Shown: one piece after another, positions 7,028-16,360 of the stretch
How positions within the stretch are numbered: the first letter of the stretch is position 1
How the letters are laid out: the number at the start of each line of letters is the position of its first letter
From: JAEUJM01 sp041918615
GTDB taxonomy: Bacteria; Actinomycetota; Acidimicrobiia; Acidimicrobiales; DATDAH01
Assembly: GCA_041918615.1 (NCBI GenBank)
Contig: JAYRVH010000046.1
Coordinates: 24,780-88,779 of the forward strand
Reading direction: 5' to 3'
Length of the DNA: 64,000 nucleotides
Made by a program: the position numbers and the translations under genes
Notes under the pieces: model-generated
Told to the model about the DNA's origin: nothing
Database searches by the model: none
Seen by the model: the letters and a program-made list of their open reading frames with translations, nothing else

Positions 7028-8584
7028 TCAGACCGGCGGGACGCCGTGACGCCGGTCGCTGAAGTGACGGTTCTTGCCGCGGGCCCGGTGGAGGCGACGG
7101 ACGATCTCGCTGCGCAGGTCGCCGAAATCGACCACCGCATCGACGACCAGCTCCGAGGCGAGCCGCATGATGTCCACGTCGGCCTCGTAGAGGTCGCGCT
7201 CACGGGCGATGAAGGCCTCGCGCTCGTCGGGGTCGGTGATCTCGGCGATCTTGTTCGCATACACCGCGTTGACGGCCGCCTCCGGCCCCATCACCGCGAT
7301 CTTGGCAGTGGGCAGGGCGATCGTCGCCTCGGGCTCGAAGGCCGGGCCCGACATGGCGTACAGCCCGGCCCCGTAGGACTTGCGCACGATCACCGACACC
7401 TTGGCGACCGTGGCCTCGGACACGGCGGTGACCATCTTGGCGCCGTGTCGGATTATGCCCTGGCGCTCGACGTCGCTGCCGACCATGAACCCTGGCACGT
7501 CGGACAGGAAGACGAGCGGGATGTTGAAGGCGTCGCAGCACCACACGAACCGGGCTGCCTTGTCGGCCGAGTCCACGAAGAGCACGCCGCCCTTCTGTTC
7601 CGGGTTGTTCGCCACCAGGCCCACAGGGCGGCCGTCGAGCCGGCCGAGCCCGCAGATGAGCTCGGGGGCGAAGAGCGCCTTCAGCTCGAAGAAGCTCTCG
7701 GCGTCGACGAGGGCGTCGATCACGTCGTGCATGTCGTAGGCCTGCCGCTCCTCGGCGGGCACCAGCTCCGCGGTCAGGTCCCGAACAGGTGGCACGGCCT
7801 GGTACTCGGGCGGCGGCTCACGCCAGCGCTCCGGGAAGTACGAGAACCAGGCCTTGGCCTGGTCGATGGCGTCGGCGTCGTCGGTGGCGAGGTTGTCGCC
7901 GCACCCGGAGATGGTGGCGTGCATGCGGGCACCGCCCATCTCCTCGAGCGTGGTGTGCTCACCGATCACCATCTCGGCCATGCGGGGCGACCCCAGATAC
8001 ATGGAGGCGTTGCCCTCCACCATGATCACGATGTCGCAGAACGACGGGATGTACGCGCCCCCGGCGGCCGATGGCCCGAACAGACAGCAGATCTGGGGCA
8101 CCCTGCCGGACAGCTTGACCTGGTTGTAGAAGATCTTCCCGGCGCCGCGCCGACCGGGGAAGAGCTCGACCTGGTCGGTGATGCGTGCGCCGGCCGAGTC
8201 GATCAGCCAGAACACCGGCATCTCGTACTGCAGTGCCTGCTCGGTCGCCCGGACGATCTTCTCGACCGTCCGTGCCCCCCACGACCCGGCCTTCACGGTC
8301 GGGTCGTTGGCCACCACCACGACCGTGCGACCGTCGACGTCGCCCGTGCCGGTGACCACCCCGTCGGCGGGCAGGTCGGCGGCGAGCGTGTTGGCGAGCA
8401 ACGCGTCCTCCACGAACGTGTCGGCATCGAGCAGCAGCGCGAGGCGGTCACGCACGAACAGCTTGTTCTGGCGGGCCAACTTGGGGCCGACGCGCTCCAG
8501 GTTGCCGGCGCGGGCACGTTCGGTGGCCTGGCGCAGGATCTCCCTGTGGCCGTCCGCGTCACGCGGCGTCGAGGGCTCGGTCAC
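7028..8584 (-). CDS. Acyl-CoA carboxylase, carboxyltransferase (beta) subunit
   Basis: 518 residues, the usual length of actinobacterial AccD/PccB proteins. They transfer carboxyl from biotin to acetyl- or propionyl-CoA, feeding fatty acid synthesis or the methylmalonyl-CoA route. Both crotonase-like halves are present, with CoA and biotin pocket glycines such as GSWGARTVEK and SAAGGAYIPSF in the first half and MSGPAFEPEA in the second. No alpha (biotin) subunit lies nearby, so the acyl specificity cannot be read from context. CACTAT seven bases before GTG 8584 suggests a leaderless transcript. Confidence 0.93.
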   Translation of the reverse strand: MTEPSTPRDADGHREILRQATERARAGNLERVGPKLARQNKLFVRDRLALLLDADTFVEDALLANTLAADLPADGVVTGTGDVDGRTVVVVANDPTVKAGSWGARTVEKIVRATEQALQYEMPVFWLIDSAGARITDQVELFPGRRGAGKIFYNQVKLSGRVPQICCLFGPSAAGGAYIPSFCDIVIMVEGNASMYLGSPRMAEMVIGEHTTLEEMGGARMHATISGCGDNLATDDADAIDQAKAWFSYFPERWREPPPEYQAVPPVRDLTAELVPAEERQAYDMHDVIDALVDAESFFELKALFAPELICGLGRLDGRPVGLVANNPEQKGGVLFVDSADKAARFVWCCDAFNIPLVFLSDVPGFMVGSDVERQGIIRHGAKMVTAVSEATVAKVSVIVRKSYGAGLYAMSGPAFEPEATIALPTAKIAVMGPEAAVNAVYANKIAEITDPDEREAFIARERDLYEADVDIMRLASELVVDAVVDFGDLRSEIVRRLHRARGKNRHFSDRRHGVPPV

Positions 8585-8591
8585 GGACCCG

Positions 8592-8597
8592 ATAGTG
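8592..8597 (-). promoter_or_regulatory. Putative leaderless -10 of the carboxyltransferase gene
   Basis: CACTAT with seven bases to the GTG at 8584; same layout as other first genes in the window. Confidence 0.4.
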
Positions 8598-8618
8598 ACC
8601 CTTGCGCTGCGACGGCCG

Positions 8619-9701
8619 CTACTCGCGACGGATGGCGAGGATGGCCACGTCGTCGGTCAGCGGGCCCGTGGAGAAGTCACGCGCCGCCTCGATGAGCGAC
8701 TTGCACAGCACATCGGGCGCCACGCCGGGGTCGCGACGCAGCGTGTTGGCGATGCGGTCCTCCCCGAAGAGCGTCTCGCCGTCTCTGGCCTCGGCCAGAC
8801 CGTCGGTGTAGAGCAGGCACAGGTCGCCGGGCTCCAGCGGGATCTCGCGGCTGTGGTAGGTGCCGGCAGGGTCGAGCATCAGCAGCGGCCCGGTGGCCCG
8901 CAGCGGACGCACCTCACGTTCGTGCCAGAGCCAGGCGGCGGGATGGCCGGCCGAGGCGAACCGCAGCGTGCCCGCCACGGTGTCGAACACGACGATGCAG
9001 AGCGAGATGAGCTCCTCGGGCCGCTCCATCGCCGACATCTGCGCATTGAGCTCCTCGAGCGCCTGGGCCGGGTCGCGAAACTGACGGAGGAACACCCGCA
9101 GCAGGTACTTGGCCTGAAAGGCGGTGATCGATGGTTCGATCCCGTGGCCGGTGACGTCGCCGATGACCGCCGCCACCCGGTTGGGGGCCACCGGGAAGAC
9201 ATCGTAGAAGTCGCCCGCCATGAGACCCGTGCCGGCCTGGTAGACCCGACCGACCTCGAAGCCGCTCAGGTCGGGGAGCTCGTCGGGAGCGAGGCGGGCC
9301 GCCCATCGTCGCGGGGCGAGCTCTTCCTGATTCAGCACCTCCTGGGCGCGACGCTCGAGCTCGCTCCGGCTCTGCACCAGCCTGGCGTCTCGCACGAAGT
9401 TGCGCCCGAAGATGACCGTGAAGACCACCGTGACGAGCACCGCGCTGAAGAGCGCAACGGGCAACAGCTGCTCCGGGGGCTGCACCGCGGAGGTGGCAAG
9501 GGCGACGGCCAGCACGAAGTAGAGGACCGTGGTGTGCAGGTCCTTGCGGTAGTCGCCGAGGGCGATCGTGGCGGCGTCGGCGTCTTCGGAGGTGCTGTCG
9601 ACCCGCCGCCACACCTTCTGGCGATGCCTCGCCGACCGCCCCCACACGAGTGCCGCGACCAGGGACCCGAGGGCGGCGACCGCCAAGAGTGAGGTGGCCA
9701 T
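8619..9701 (-). CDS. Membrane-anchored PP2C/SpoIIE serine phosphatase (RsbU-like)
   Basis: 360 residues. There is one transmembrane helix at the start (SLLAVAALGSLVAALVW) and two more near residues 55-100. A short coiled region follows, then a SpoIIE-type PP2C domain from about 140, with metal-binding motifs AGDFYDVFP, IGDVTGHG, YTDGLAEAR and TDDVAILAI. Such phosphatases dephosphorylate anti-sigma-factor antagonists in partner-switching stress signalling. No sensor domain or anti-sigma gene is visible nearby. TACCAT at 9712-9717 is a possible -10. Confidence 0.9.
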   Translation of the reverse strand: MATSLLAVAALGSLVAALVWGRSARHRQKVWRRVDSTSEDADAATIALGDYRKDLHTTVLYFVLAVALATSAVQPPEQLLPVALFSAVLVTVVFTVIFGRNFVRDARLVQSRSELERRAQEVLNQEELAPRRWAARLAPDELPDLSGFEVGRVYQAGTGLMAGDFYDVFPVAPNRVAAVIGDVTGHGIEPSITAFQAKYLLRVFLRQFRDPAQALEELNAQMSAMERPEELISLCIVVFDTVAGTLRFASAGHPAAWLWHEREVRPLRATGPLLMLDPAGTYHSREIPLEPGDLCLLYTDGLAEARDGETLFGEDRIANTLRRDPGVAPDVLCKSLIEAARDFSTGPLTDDVAILAIRRE

Positions 9702-9763
9702 GTCGGCCCCGATGGTAGCGCCGGGGCCTCAGGGGTGAATGAAGAAGCGGTTACAGCTCGGCG

Positions 9764-11086
9764 TCATTCGGACCGCCTGCGGACGCGGAGCTTCATGGGC
9801 GTGGCCCCCATGTCGAAGGTCTCGCGGAGGCTGCGCTCGAGGTAGCGCAGGTAGGTCGGCGGCAGCGTCTTGTTGGCGAACAGCGTGAAGGTGGGCGGGT
9901 CGACGGCACCCTGCGTGGCGTACAGGACCCGGCCGCCGTGAGGCGCCGCCTGGGCCGCCTGAGCCGCCCGGATGGCGTTGTTCACCTGACGGGTCGGGAT
10001 GCGGCGGTGATAGTCCGCGATCGCTCCCGCGAGGGCGGGCATGAGCCGGCTCACCCCCTTCCCCGAGAGCGCACTGATCCTCAGCACGGTCGCCTCGCCG
10101 AGGAAGTGCAGCCGGCGGCCGAGTTGACCCGTCACCTGGGCGCGGCTCTCCGAGTCGAGGGTCTCCCACTTGTTCAACAGCACCACGACCGGACACCCCG
10201 ACGCGTCGACGCGCTCGGCCAGGCGCTGGTCCTGGTGGGTGACCCCCACGGTCGCGTCGATCACCAACAGGGCCACGTCGGCCTTGTCGACCGACTGCAG
10301 CGCCCGGACGAACGAGTAGTACTCGGTGCCGTCGTCGATCTTCGACTTACGACGCATCCCTGCGGTGTCGATGAAGCGGATCGGGCCGTCGCCGGTGTCG
10401 ACGACCGTGTCGATCGAATCGCGGGTGGTGCCGGGCAGGTCGTGGACGACGGCCCGCTCCTCGCCGATCAGGCGGTTGAACAGCGTGGACTTCCCGACGT
10501 TGGGTCGGCCCACGATGGCCACCCCGAACACGCGGGGACCATCGTCGGGATCGGCCTGGCGGTCGGGCGTATCGGCGACCTCGGGCGGCAGCGCGTCGAC
10601 CAGCGCGTCGAGCAGATCGCCGGTGCCGCGTCCGTGCAGGGCGCTGACCGGGTACGGGTCGCCCACGCCGAGCCGGACGAACTCCCAGACCGCGGCTTCC
10701 CGACTCACGCCGTCGACCTTGTTGACCGCCAGCAGGACCGGGACGCTGCTCCGGCGGAGCAGCTCGGCAACCCTGGCGTCCTCCTCGGCGATGCCGATGG
10801 CCACGTCGACCACGAACAAGATGACATCGGCCTCGGCGATCGCCACCTCGCTCTGCCGGCTGACCTTCTCGTCGAGCGCGGTGCCCCCCGGCAGCCATCC
10901 GCCCGTGTCGACGAGCAGGAACGGTCGCCCCCGCCAGTCGGCAGCGACCTCCTTGCGGTCGCGGGTCACGCCCGGACGCTCCTCCACGATGGCCTCACGG
11001 CGCCCGACGATCCGGTTCAACAGGGTCGACTTTCCGACGTTCGGTCGGCCGACCACGGCGACCACGGGCAGCGACATGTCAGACAC
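9764..11086 (-). CDS. der: Ribosome-assembly GTPase Der (EngA)
   Basis: 440 residues with the diagnostic tandem GTPase domains: GRPNVGKST occurs twice (about residues 13 and 197), with matching DTGG/DTAG switch and NKVD/NKW specificity motifs. A C-terminal KH-like domain follows, ending in MKLRVRRR. Der acts in 50S maturation. It overlaps the upstream DUF512 gene by eight bases, so the two are co-translated. In mycobacteria der follows cmk; here cmk lies about 4.6 kb away, with a divergent insertion between. Confidence 0.98.
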   Translation of the reverse strand: MSDMSLPVVAVVGRPNVGKSTLLNRIVGRREAIVEERPGVTRDRKEVAADWRGRPFLLVDTGGWLPGGTALDEKVSRQSEVAIAEADVILFVVDVAIGIAEEDARVAELLRRSSVPVLLAVNKVDGVSREAAVWEFVRLGVGDPYPVSALHGRGTGDLLDALVDALPPEVADTPDRQADPDDGPRVFGVAIVGRPNVGKSTLFNRLIGEERAVVHDLPGTTRDSIDTVVDTGDGPIRFIDTAGMRRKSKIDDGTEYYSFVRALQSVDKADVALLVIDATVGVTHQDQRLAERVDASGCPVVVLLNKWETLDSESRAQVTGQLGRRLHFLGEATVLRISALSGKGVSRLMPALAGAIADYHRRIPTRQVNNAIRAAQAAQAAPHGGRVLYATQGAVDPPTFTLFANKTLPPTYLRYLERSLRETFDMGATPMKLRVRRRSE

Positions 11087-12452
11087 CCAGAGCGTCGCGC
11101 AGGGCGAGGCCGTCGGTGGCGACGACCTCGACCGGGCGGGGCAGGTCGTGGGGTGTGGTGCCGTCGAGGAACCGCCCTCGCGAGAGGCACACGTCGGGAA
11201 GCAGGTAGCGGTGGCCGGCGGGCTCGTGGGCCAGCACTCGGTGCAGGTCCGCGCCCACCAGGAGCCCCGTCACCCCGATGTTGCCACCGAAGAACTCATT
11301 GGCCACCGGCACCACGCGAACGTCGTCGCGGTCGAGGTCGGCGAGGAGCGGGACCAGGACCGCGGCACCGAGGGGAGCAGTGAGGATGGCGACGGGCGCG
11401 TCGCGGCGAGGACCGATCTGCACCGGAGAACCGGGCCGAAGCGCGGCCTCGGCCCGGGGGGCCCGATAACCCTCGGCGGGGGCGCCGTCGACCGACGCGA
11501 AGAACCCCGCCTGAGGTCCCGTGGGCGTCGTCGCGAGACCACGGAACTCCTGTTCGAAGGTCCGGGCCATACCGATGCCGTCCTCGTGCATCGGGAACCC
11601 CTCGTAGTCGGCTGCCGACGGAAAGGGCCGGCCGGCCAACAGGTAGTACTCGTCGGCAGCGAAGGCGAGCCGCCGCCCGAGGACCGCCCGGTAGAGCTCC
11701 TGCCAGTCGTGGACGGCATCGAGCACCGCCCCGGCCTCGGCCGGGGTGTGGGCCCGCATGCGGCCTTCGGGCGCGAAGCGGCTGATGCCGAGCGGCACGA
11801 CGCAGAGGGTGGCCAGCTCGGGGAAGCGGTCGAGCACCCCGGCCATGGTGTCGTCGAGCACGGCCCCGTCGTTGATCCCGGGCATGACCACGACCTGGCC
11901 GTGCACGGTGACGCCGTGGTCGAGCAGGGCCCGCAACCACCGGAGGCTCGTGGCGCCCCGCCGGTTGCGCAGCAGGTCCGAGCGCACGTCCGGGTCGGTT
12001 GCGTGGATGCTCACGTGCAATGGCGACAGGCCCTCGGTGACCACCCGCTCGAGGTCGGCCTCGGTGAACCGGGTGAGGGTGGTGAAGTTGCCGTAGAGGA
12101 ACGACAACCGGTAGTCGTCGTCCTTCAGGTACAGGCTCTCGCGCAGTCCCGGCGGCAGTTGGTAGATGAAGCAGAACTCGCAGTGGTTGTCACAGGTGCG
12201 CACCTGGTCGAACAAGGCGGATGACACCTCTGCGCCCAGGGGCTCACCGGGTGACTTCGCCACCTCGAGCTCAAGTGCGAGGCCGCCCCGGATGATGGCG
12301 ACGCTCACCTCGGCCTCGTCCGTCAGCAACCGGTAGGAGATGACGTCTCGCGGCACCTCGCCGTTCAGCGACTGGATCTCGTCACCGGGTAGCAGTCCCG
12401 CCCGCTCGGCCGGCGACGCGGGCGCGACAGCACGAACGAGGGCTCCAGACAC
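11079..12452 (-). CDS. DUF512-family radical-SAM-like protein with PDZ domain
   Basis: 457 residues. The N-terminal 75 residues form a PDZ-like domain (GLLPGDEIQSLNGE). The core has CDNHCEFCF, a CxxxCxxC cluster motif as in radical SAM proteins, and a TIM-barrel-like stretch. The C-terminal part is the DUF512 region. The family commonly sits beside der, as here, and is proposed to work in ribosome or Fe-S related processes; its reaction is not known to me. TAGGCT six bases before GTG 12452 suggests a leaderless start. Confidence 0.88.
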   Translation of the reverse strand: MSGALVRAVAPASPAERAGLLPGDEIQSLNGEVPRDVISYRLLTDEAEVSVAIIRGGLALELEVAKSPGEPLGAEVSSALFDQVRTCDNHCEFCFIYQLPPGLRESLYLKDDDYRLSFLYGNFTTLTRFTEADLERVVTEGLSPLHVSIHATDPDVRSDLLRNRRGATSLRWLRALLDHGVTVHGQVVVMPGINDGAVLDDTMAGVLDRFPELATLCVVPLGISRFAPEGRMRAHTPAEAGAVLDAVHDWQELYRAVLGRRLAFAADEYYLLAGRPFPSAADYEGFPMHEDGIGMARTFEQEFRGLATTPTGPQAGFFASVDGAPAEGYRAPRAEAALRPGSPVQIGPRRDAPVAILTAPLGAAVLVPLLADLDRDDVRVVPVANEFFGGNIGVTGLLVGADLHRVLAHEPAGHRYLLPDVCLSRGRFLDGTTPHDLPRPVEVVATDGLALRDALGV

Positions 12453-12458
12453 CCCCCA

Positions 12459-12464
12459 AGCCTA
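12459..12464 (-). promoter_or_regulatory. Putative leaderless -10 of the DUF512-der operon
   Basis: TAGGCT, six bases before the GTG; it is back-to-back with the ispH promoter in a 63-bp divergent region. Confidence 0.5.
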
Positions 12465-12503
12465 TGGCCGCCGAGGCCGTTCCGACTTCGGCGACACAGT
12501 CCG

Positions 12504-12509
12504 TAGGCT
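12504..12509 (+). promoter_or_regulatory. Putative leaderless -10 of ispH
   Basis: TAGGCT followed by six bases and the ATG at 12516; no purine-rich ribosome binding site lies between. Confidence 0.55.
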
Positions 12510-12515
12510 GGCGCC

Positions 12516-13556
12516 ATGGCTGTCGACCGGGTCCTGCTCTGTGCGCCGCGCGGGTTCTGCGCCGGTGTCGAGATGGCCATCAAGGCGCTTGCGTGGATGG
12601 TCCGCTCCTTCGAGCCACCGGTGTACTGCTACCACGAGATCGTGCACAACCAGAAGGTGGTCAACCGCTTCGAGGACATGGGCGTGGTGTTCATCGACGA
12701 CATCGCCGACGTGCCGCCGGGATCACCCCTCATGTTGAGCGCCCACGGCTCGGCGCCCGAGGTCGTCGAGGCCGCCCGCACCAACGGCGGCTACGTCGTC
12801 GACGCCGTTTGCCCACTGGTCACCAAGGTGCACCACGAGGTGAAGGTGCGGGCGGGCAAGGGCTTCCAGATCGTCTACGTGGGCCATGAGGGCCACGAGG
12901 AGGCGGTCGGCACCATGGCGGTCGCGCCCGAGTCCATCCACCTGGTCGAGACCGTGGCGCAGGTGGCCGCGCTCCCCCAGTTCGAACAGCCCGTCGCCCT
13001 CCTCGCCCAGACCACGCTCAGCCACCGTGACTGGCAGGGCGTGATGGAGGCGACCCAGTCCCGGTTCCCCGACACCTGGATGCCGGGCCGCAGCGACCTG
13101 TGCTTCGCCACCACGAACCGCCAGTCGGCCCTCGGCCAGATCGCCCACCGCTGCGATGCCACCATCGTGATCGGCTCGGCCAATTCGTCGAACACCCGGG
13201 CCCTCGAGAAGCTGGCTCGCGACGCCGGCTGTCCCCGCGTCGAGCGGGTGAACGGCGTCGACGAACTGCCCCGCGATCTCTCCGGCGTGGTGGGCGTCAC
13301 CGCCGGGGCCTCGGCTCCCGAGGAGCTCGTGGAAGCCATCATCGACCGTCTCGGACCGGTGCACGGGGTGGAGGAGGTCCGCTTCACCGACGAGGACGAG
13401 TACTTCCCGCCGCCCCGGAGCCTCCGCGACCTGATCGATGCTGTGGACCTGTTCGCCACGTTCACGCTCGGCGGGCCGCCGGACGATCGACCCGGGGTGA
13501 CCGACCGCCAGACCAAGGCGAGCGACGTGCTCGCCTCGCTCCGGGCTTCGGGTTAG
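12516..13556 (+). CDS. ispH: 4-hydroxy-3-methylbut-2-enyl diphosphate reductase IspH
   Basis: 346 residues. It catalyses the last step of the MEP isoprenoid pathway, reducing HMBPP to IPP and DMAPP with a 4Fe-4S cluster. The three cluster cysteines are visible: PRGFCAGV (Cys15), DAVCPLVTK and SDLCFATTNRQ. Substrate-binding motifs YVGHEGHEE, SANSSNT and GVTAGASAPE are also present. The C-terminus extends modestly beyond the E. coli enzyme. It is the first gene of a plus-strand group with the CopD-like and HD genes. Confidence 0.98.
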   Translation: MAVDRVLLCAPRGFCAGVEMAIKALAWMVRSFEPPVYCYHEIVHNQKVVNRFEDMGVVFIDDIADVPPGSPLMLSAHGSAPEVVEAARTNGGYVVDAVCPLVTKVHHEVKVRAGKGFQIVYVGHEGHEEAVGTMAVAPESIHLVETVAQVAALPQFEQPVALLAQTTLSHRDWQGVMEATQSRFPDTWMPGRSDLCFATTNRQSALGQIAHRCDATIVIGSANSSNTRALEKLARDAGCPRVERVNGVDELPRDLSGVVGVTAGASAPEELVEAIIDRLGPVHGVEEVRFTDEDEYFPPPRSLRDLIDAVDLFATFTLGGPPDDRPGVTDRQTKASDVLASLRASG

Positions 13557-13583
13557 GGCGCCGCAGCGACCATCCTGGGCGCC

Positions 13584-13988
13584 ATGGTTCCCATCACCGC
13601 CACCAGCGTCCGGCTCTTCCTCCACGTGCTGGCTGCCACCGTGTGGGTCGGCGGGCAGATCACACTCGCCGGCCTCGTGCCGGCCCTGCGAGCGATGGGC
13701 GATGACGCGCCGCGCACGGTGGCCCGGCGGTTCAACCGCATCGCCTGGCCGGCGTTCGTCGTCCTGGTCGTCACCGGCGTCTGGAACGTGATGGCGGTGG
13801 ACGTGGGCGAGACGAGCACGGCCTACCAGGTCACGCTGTTCGTGAAGCTCCTCGTCGTCGCTGTCTCGGGCATCAGTGCCGCCGCCCACATCGGCGCCCA
13901 CTCCCGCCAGGCGCTCGCTTTCTGGGGAGCCGTCAGCGGGCTCAGCGCCATCGGCGCGGTCTTCCTCGGCGTGCTGCTGGCCACGTGA
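13584..13988 (+). CDS. CopD-like four-helix membrane protein
   Basis: 134 residues with four predicted transmembrane helices (about 8-30, 50-70, 80-103 and 112-132) and the LHVLAATVWVGGQ signature with conserved His and Trp, as in CopD/YgiZ-like copper or heme-associated membrane proteins. It starts 27 bases after ispH and is probably co-transcribed. A role in copper handling is inferred only from family resemblance. Confidence 0.75.
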   Translation: MVPITATSVRLFLHVLAATVWVGGQITLAGLVPALRAMGDDAPRTVARRFNRIAWPAFVVLVVTGVWNVMAVDVGETSTAYQVTLFVKLLVVAVSGISAAAHIGAHSRQALAFWGAVSGLSAIGAVFLGVLLAT

Positions 13989-14002
13989 GGCAGAATCAGG
14001 CC

Positions 14003-14560
14003 ATGGCCACGACCTTCACCCGCATGGACGAGTCCACCGCCGAGCAGTGGGGTGTGATCGGTGCCGAGACGGCACGGAACCAGTCCCGCGTCGCCGACCG
14101 GGTGCTGGACCTGCTCCGGTCGCTGTCCACCGTCACCGATGGCTTCGCCACCGACCAGCTCACCCACTGCTGTCAGACCGCCACGCTCGCCGAACGGGCG
14201 GGCGCTGACCAGGACGTCGTGGTCGCATCGCTCTGCCACGACATCGGCAAGGCCATCAGCGTGCCCAACCACCCCGAGATCGCGGCGCAGATCCTCAAGC
14301 CCTACGTGCGGCCCGAGGTGTACGACATGATCCGCGTCCACCAGGACTTCCAGGGCCGCCACTACTACGCGCACTTCGGCGGCGACCCCGACGCCCGCGA
14401 GAAGCACCGTGCGACGCTCGACCCCGACACGTTCGCCCTCGCCGAGCGGTTCGCCGACGAGTGGGACCAGGTGGCGTTCGACCCCGACTACGACACGCTC
14501 ACCCTCGAGCATTTCGAGCCCGCCGTGCGTGAGGTCTTCGCCCAGGCCCGGCTGTTCTGA
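14003..14560 (+). CDS. HD-domain protein resembling PhnZ-type dioxygenases
   Basis: 185 residues from the ATG at 14003; a GTG at 13985 overlapping the previous stop is possible but less likely. CAGAAT lies seven bases before the ATG. The HD motif CHDIGK and the following NHPEIAAQIL...RPEVYDMIRVHQDFQG and a YYAHFGG segment resemble the mixed-valence di-iron HD oxygenases (PhnZ/MIOX-like), which oxidise phosphonates or inositols. No phosphonate genes are nearby, so the substrate is open. Confidence 0.75.
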   Translation: MATTFTRMDESTAEQWGVIGAETARNQSRVADRVLDLLRSLSTVTDGFATDQLTHCCQTATLAERAGADQDVVVASLCHDIGKAISVPNHPEIAAQILKPYVRPEVYDMIRVHQDFQGRHYYAHFGGDPDAREKHRATLDPDTFALAERFADEWDQVAFDPDYDTLTLEHFEPAVREVFAQARLF

Positions 14561-14578
14561 GGGCGCCGGGCCGCACGC

Positions 14579-14977
14579 CTACCGGAGGAACGACCACCAC
14601 ATGCTGGCCGCCATGACCACCGCTGCCAGCGCAATCGAGCCGTAGAGGGTCCCCGGGCTGATCCTGCCGTCGGCGTCGGACGGGAGCCGGCGCCGCACGC
14701 GGTCGAGCGTGCGCTCGGCCCACGCCACGTCCTTCGACAGGATGCCCAGCCCGAGCGCTATCACGAGCCACCCGGGCCCCGGGAGGGCCAACATGGCGGC
14801 ACCGGCCAAGAGCAGCACCGATCCCGCGGACATGCGGACGATGCGGATGACGACGTGTGCACGGGCCTTCTCCTCGGTGCTCTCGCGATCGCCGGTATGG
14901 AACTCCGCCTGGAGCGCGGCGTCGCGCAGGCGGTCACGGAAGGGGTGCGGTTCCGCGACGTCATCGTGATCAGGCAC
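14579..14977 (-). CDS. PGPGW-motif membrane protein (TIGR02611-like)
   Basis: 132 residues with three hydrophobic segments and the signature ALPGPGWLVIALGLGIL that defines a small actinobacterial membrane family of unknown role. The C-terminal helix (residues about 110-130) is hydrophobic. It overlaps the acyltransferase gene upstream by eight bases, so it is the last gene of the aro-cmk-acyltransferase operon. Confidence 0.8.
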   Translation of the reverse strand: MPDHDDVAEPHPFRDRLRDAALQAEFHTGDRESTEEKARAHVVIRIVRMSAGSVLLLAGAAMLALPGPGWLVIALGLGILSKDVAWAERTLDRVRRRLPSDADGRISPGTLYGSIALAAVVMAASMWWSFLR

Positions 14978-15686
14978 GCGGAGGCCGCCGGTTGGGCTTG
15001 CCGATGCGCTCCTGCGAGCGGTCGAAGAGCACCTGGATGTCCTCTCGCACCGTCTCGGTCATCTCGCGGACCGCTCGTCGCGAGAGCTTTCCCGAGTCAT
15101 CGGTCGGCGGATAGACGGGTGCCCCGATGTCCATCGACAGCTTGACCGGGCGGAGGCCCTTGGCGCCGCGCGGCATGGCGTCCTCGGAGCCGCCGATGCC
15201 GACCGGCACGATGGGGATCCCCGCCTTGCAGGCCACGTAGGCGGGGCCGTCGTGCATGTGCTCGGGCAGGAGCACGGGGCCAGTACGACGCGTGCCCTCG
15301 GGGAACATCACGATCGGCTCACCGGTGGCGGCGATGTCGAGACACAGCCGGATCGCCTCGCGGTCGGCAACATCGCGACGCACCGGGATGCCCCCCATGG
15401 CCGAGAAGAACCAGGCCGTGAAGCGGTACTTCCACATCGTGTCCTTGCCCATGTACCGCATCCGTCGACGGGTGGCCGCGGCCACGACCACCGTGTCGAT
15501 GTTCGAGCGGTGGATGCCCGCCAGGATGAACGAACCGCTGGTGGGGATGTTCTCCCTACCCCGCACGCTGAGCCGCCAGAAGACCCGGTCGAAGAGCTCG
15601 AGCGACCCGCGCACCAGCGCATACAGGGCCAGCGCCGGGCGAGTGGGGGGCGCGCTGTGGCGATGGGCCCCGTACTTCGTGGTCAC
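14970..15686 (-). CDS. 1-acyl-sn-glycerol-3-phosphate acyltransferase family protein
   Basis: 238 residues. Acyltransferase motifs are HRSNID (HX4D catalytic pair), GGIPVRRD, FPEGTR and the PIVPVGIGG segment. It acylates lysophosphatidate or a related lysolipid at the membrane. GTG 15686 is preferred: it begins eight bases after the cmk stop, while upstream starts would lie inside cmk. A plsC-like gene after cmk is a common actinobacterial arrangement. Confidence 0.9.
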   Translation of the reverse strand: MTTKYGAHRHSAPPTRPALALYALVRGSLELFDRVFWRLSVRGRENIPTSGSFILAGIHRSNIDTVVVAAATRRRMRYMGKDTMWKYRFTAWFFSAMGGIPVRRDVADREAIRLCLDIAATGEPIVMFPEGTRRTGPVLLPEHMHDGPAYVACKAGIPIVPVGIGGSEDAMPRGAKGLRPVKLSMDIGAPVYPPTDDSGKLSRRAVREMTETVREDIQVLFDRSQERIGKPNRRPPRA

Positions 15687-15693
15687 GAGACGA

Positions 15694-16332
15694 TCACGAG
15701 CTCGCCAGATGCCCGAGCAGGTCGTCCACGATCTCGTCGACGGACCGGTCGCTCGTGTCGACCAGCACCGAGTCGTCGGCCTCCTGCAGCGGGCTGTCCT
15801 CGCGACCCTGGTCGAGGGCATCGCGTCGAGCGATGTCGCGAGCCACCGTCTCGTAGTCCAGATCGGCCACCTCCTTCGATCGACGAGACGCACGCACCTC
15901 TGGCGATGCGGTGAGGTACACCTTCAGCGTGGCGTCGGGAAACACCACCGTTCCGATGTCACGGCCCTCGATGACGCCCCCACCGTGCGCCTCGGCCCAT
16001 TCGCGTTGTCGGCTGCGCAACTCGGCTCGGACGGCCGGGTTCGCGGCCACGAGACTGACGGCCCGCGTCACTTCCGGTCCCCGGATCTCGATGGAGGCGT
16101 CGACACCGTCGACCGTGATGGCCCCGTCGGCGACGGCCAACTCGAGCGAAACCAGCATGTGGGCGACCGGCTCGAGATCCGAGGGGTCGATCCCCCGGCG
16201 GAGCGCGGCGAACGCCACTCCCCGGTACATCGCTCCGGTGTCGAGGTACCGCAGCCCGAGGCGGTCGGCCAACGCCCGACCCACCGTGGACTTCCCCGAC
16301 CCTGCGGGCCCGTCGATCGCGATCACCTGCAC
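15694..16332 (-). CDS. cmk: Cytidylate kinase
   Basis: 212 residues. It phosphorylates CMP and dCMP with ATP. The P-loop is GPAGSGKST; LDTGAMYRG is the nucleotide-binding segment; GRDIGTVVFPDA and the lid residues ASRRSKE/RRDALDQGR are present. It is close to the family length of about 225. It is downstream of aroA in the same operon (28-bp gap). Confidence 0.98.
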   Translation of the reverse strand: MQVIAIDGPAGSGKSTVGRALADRLGLRYLDTGAMYRGVAFAALRRGIDPSDLEPVAHMLVSLELAVADGAITVDGVDASIEIRGPEVTRAVSLVAANPAVRAELRSRQREWAEAHGGGVIEGRDIGTVVFPDATLKVYLTASPEVRASRRSKEVADLDYETVARDIARRDALDQGREDSPLQEADDSVLVDTSDRSVDEIVDDLLGHLASS

Positions 16333-16360
16333 GATGCACCTGCCTCCTCGAGCGCTGCGC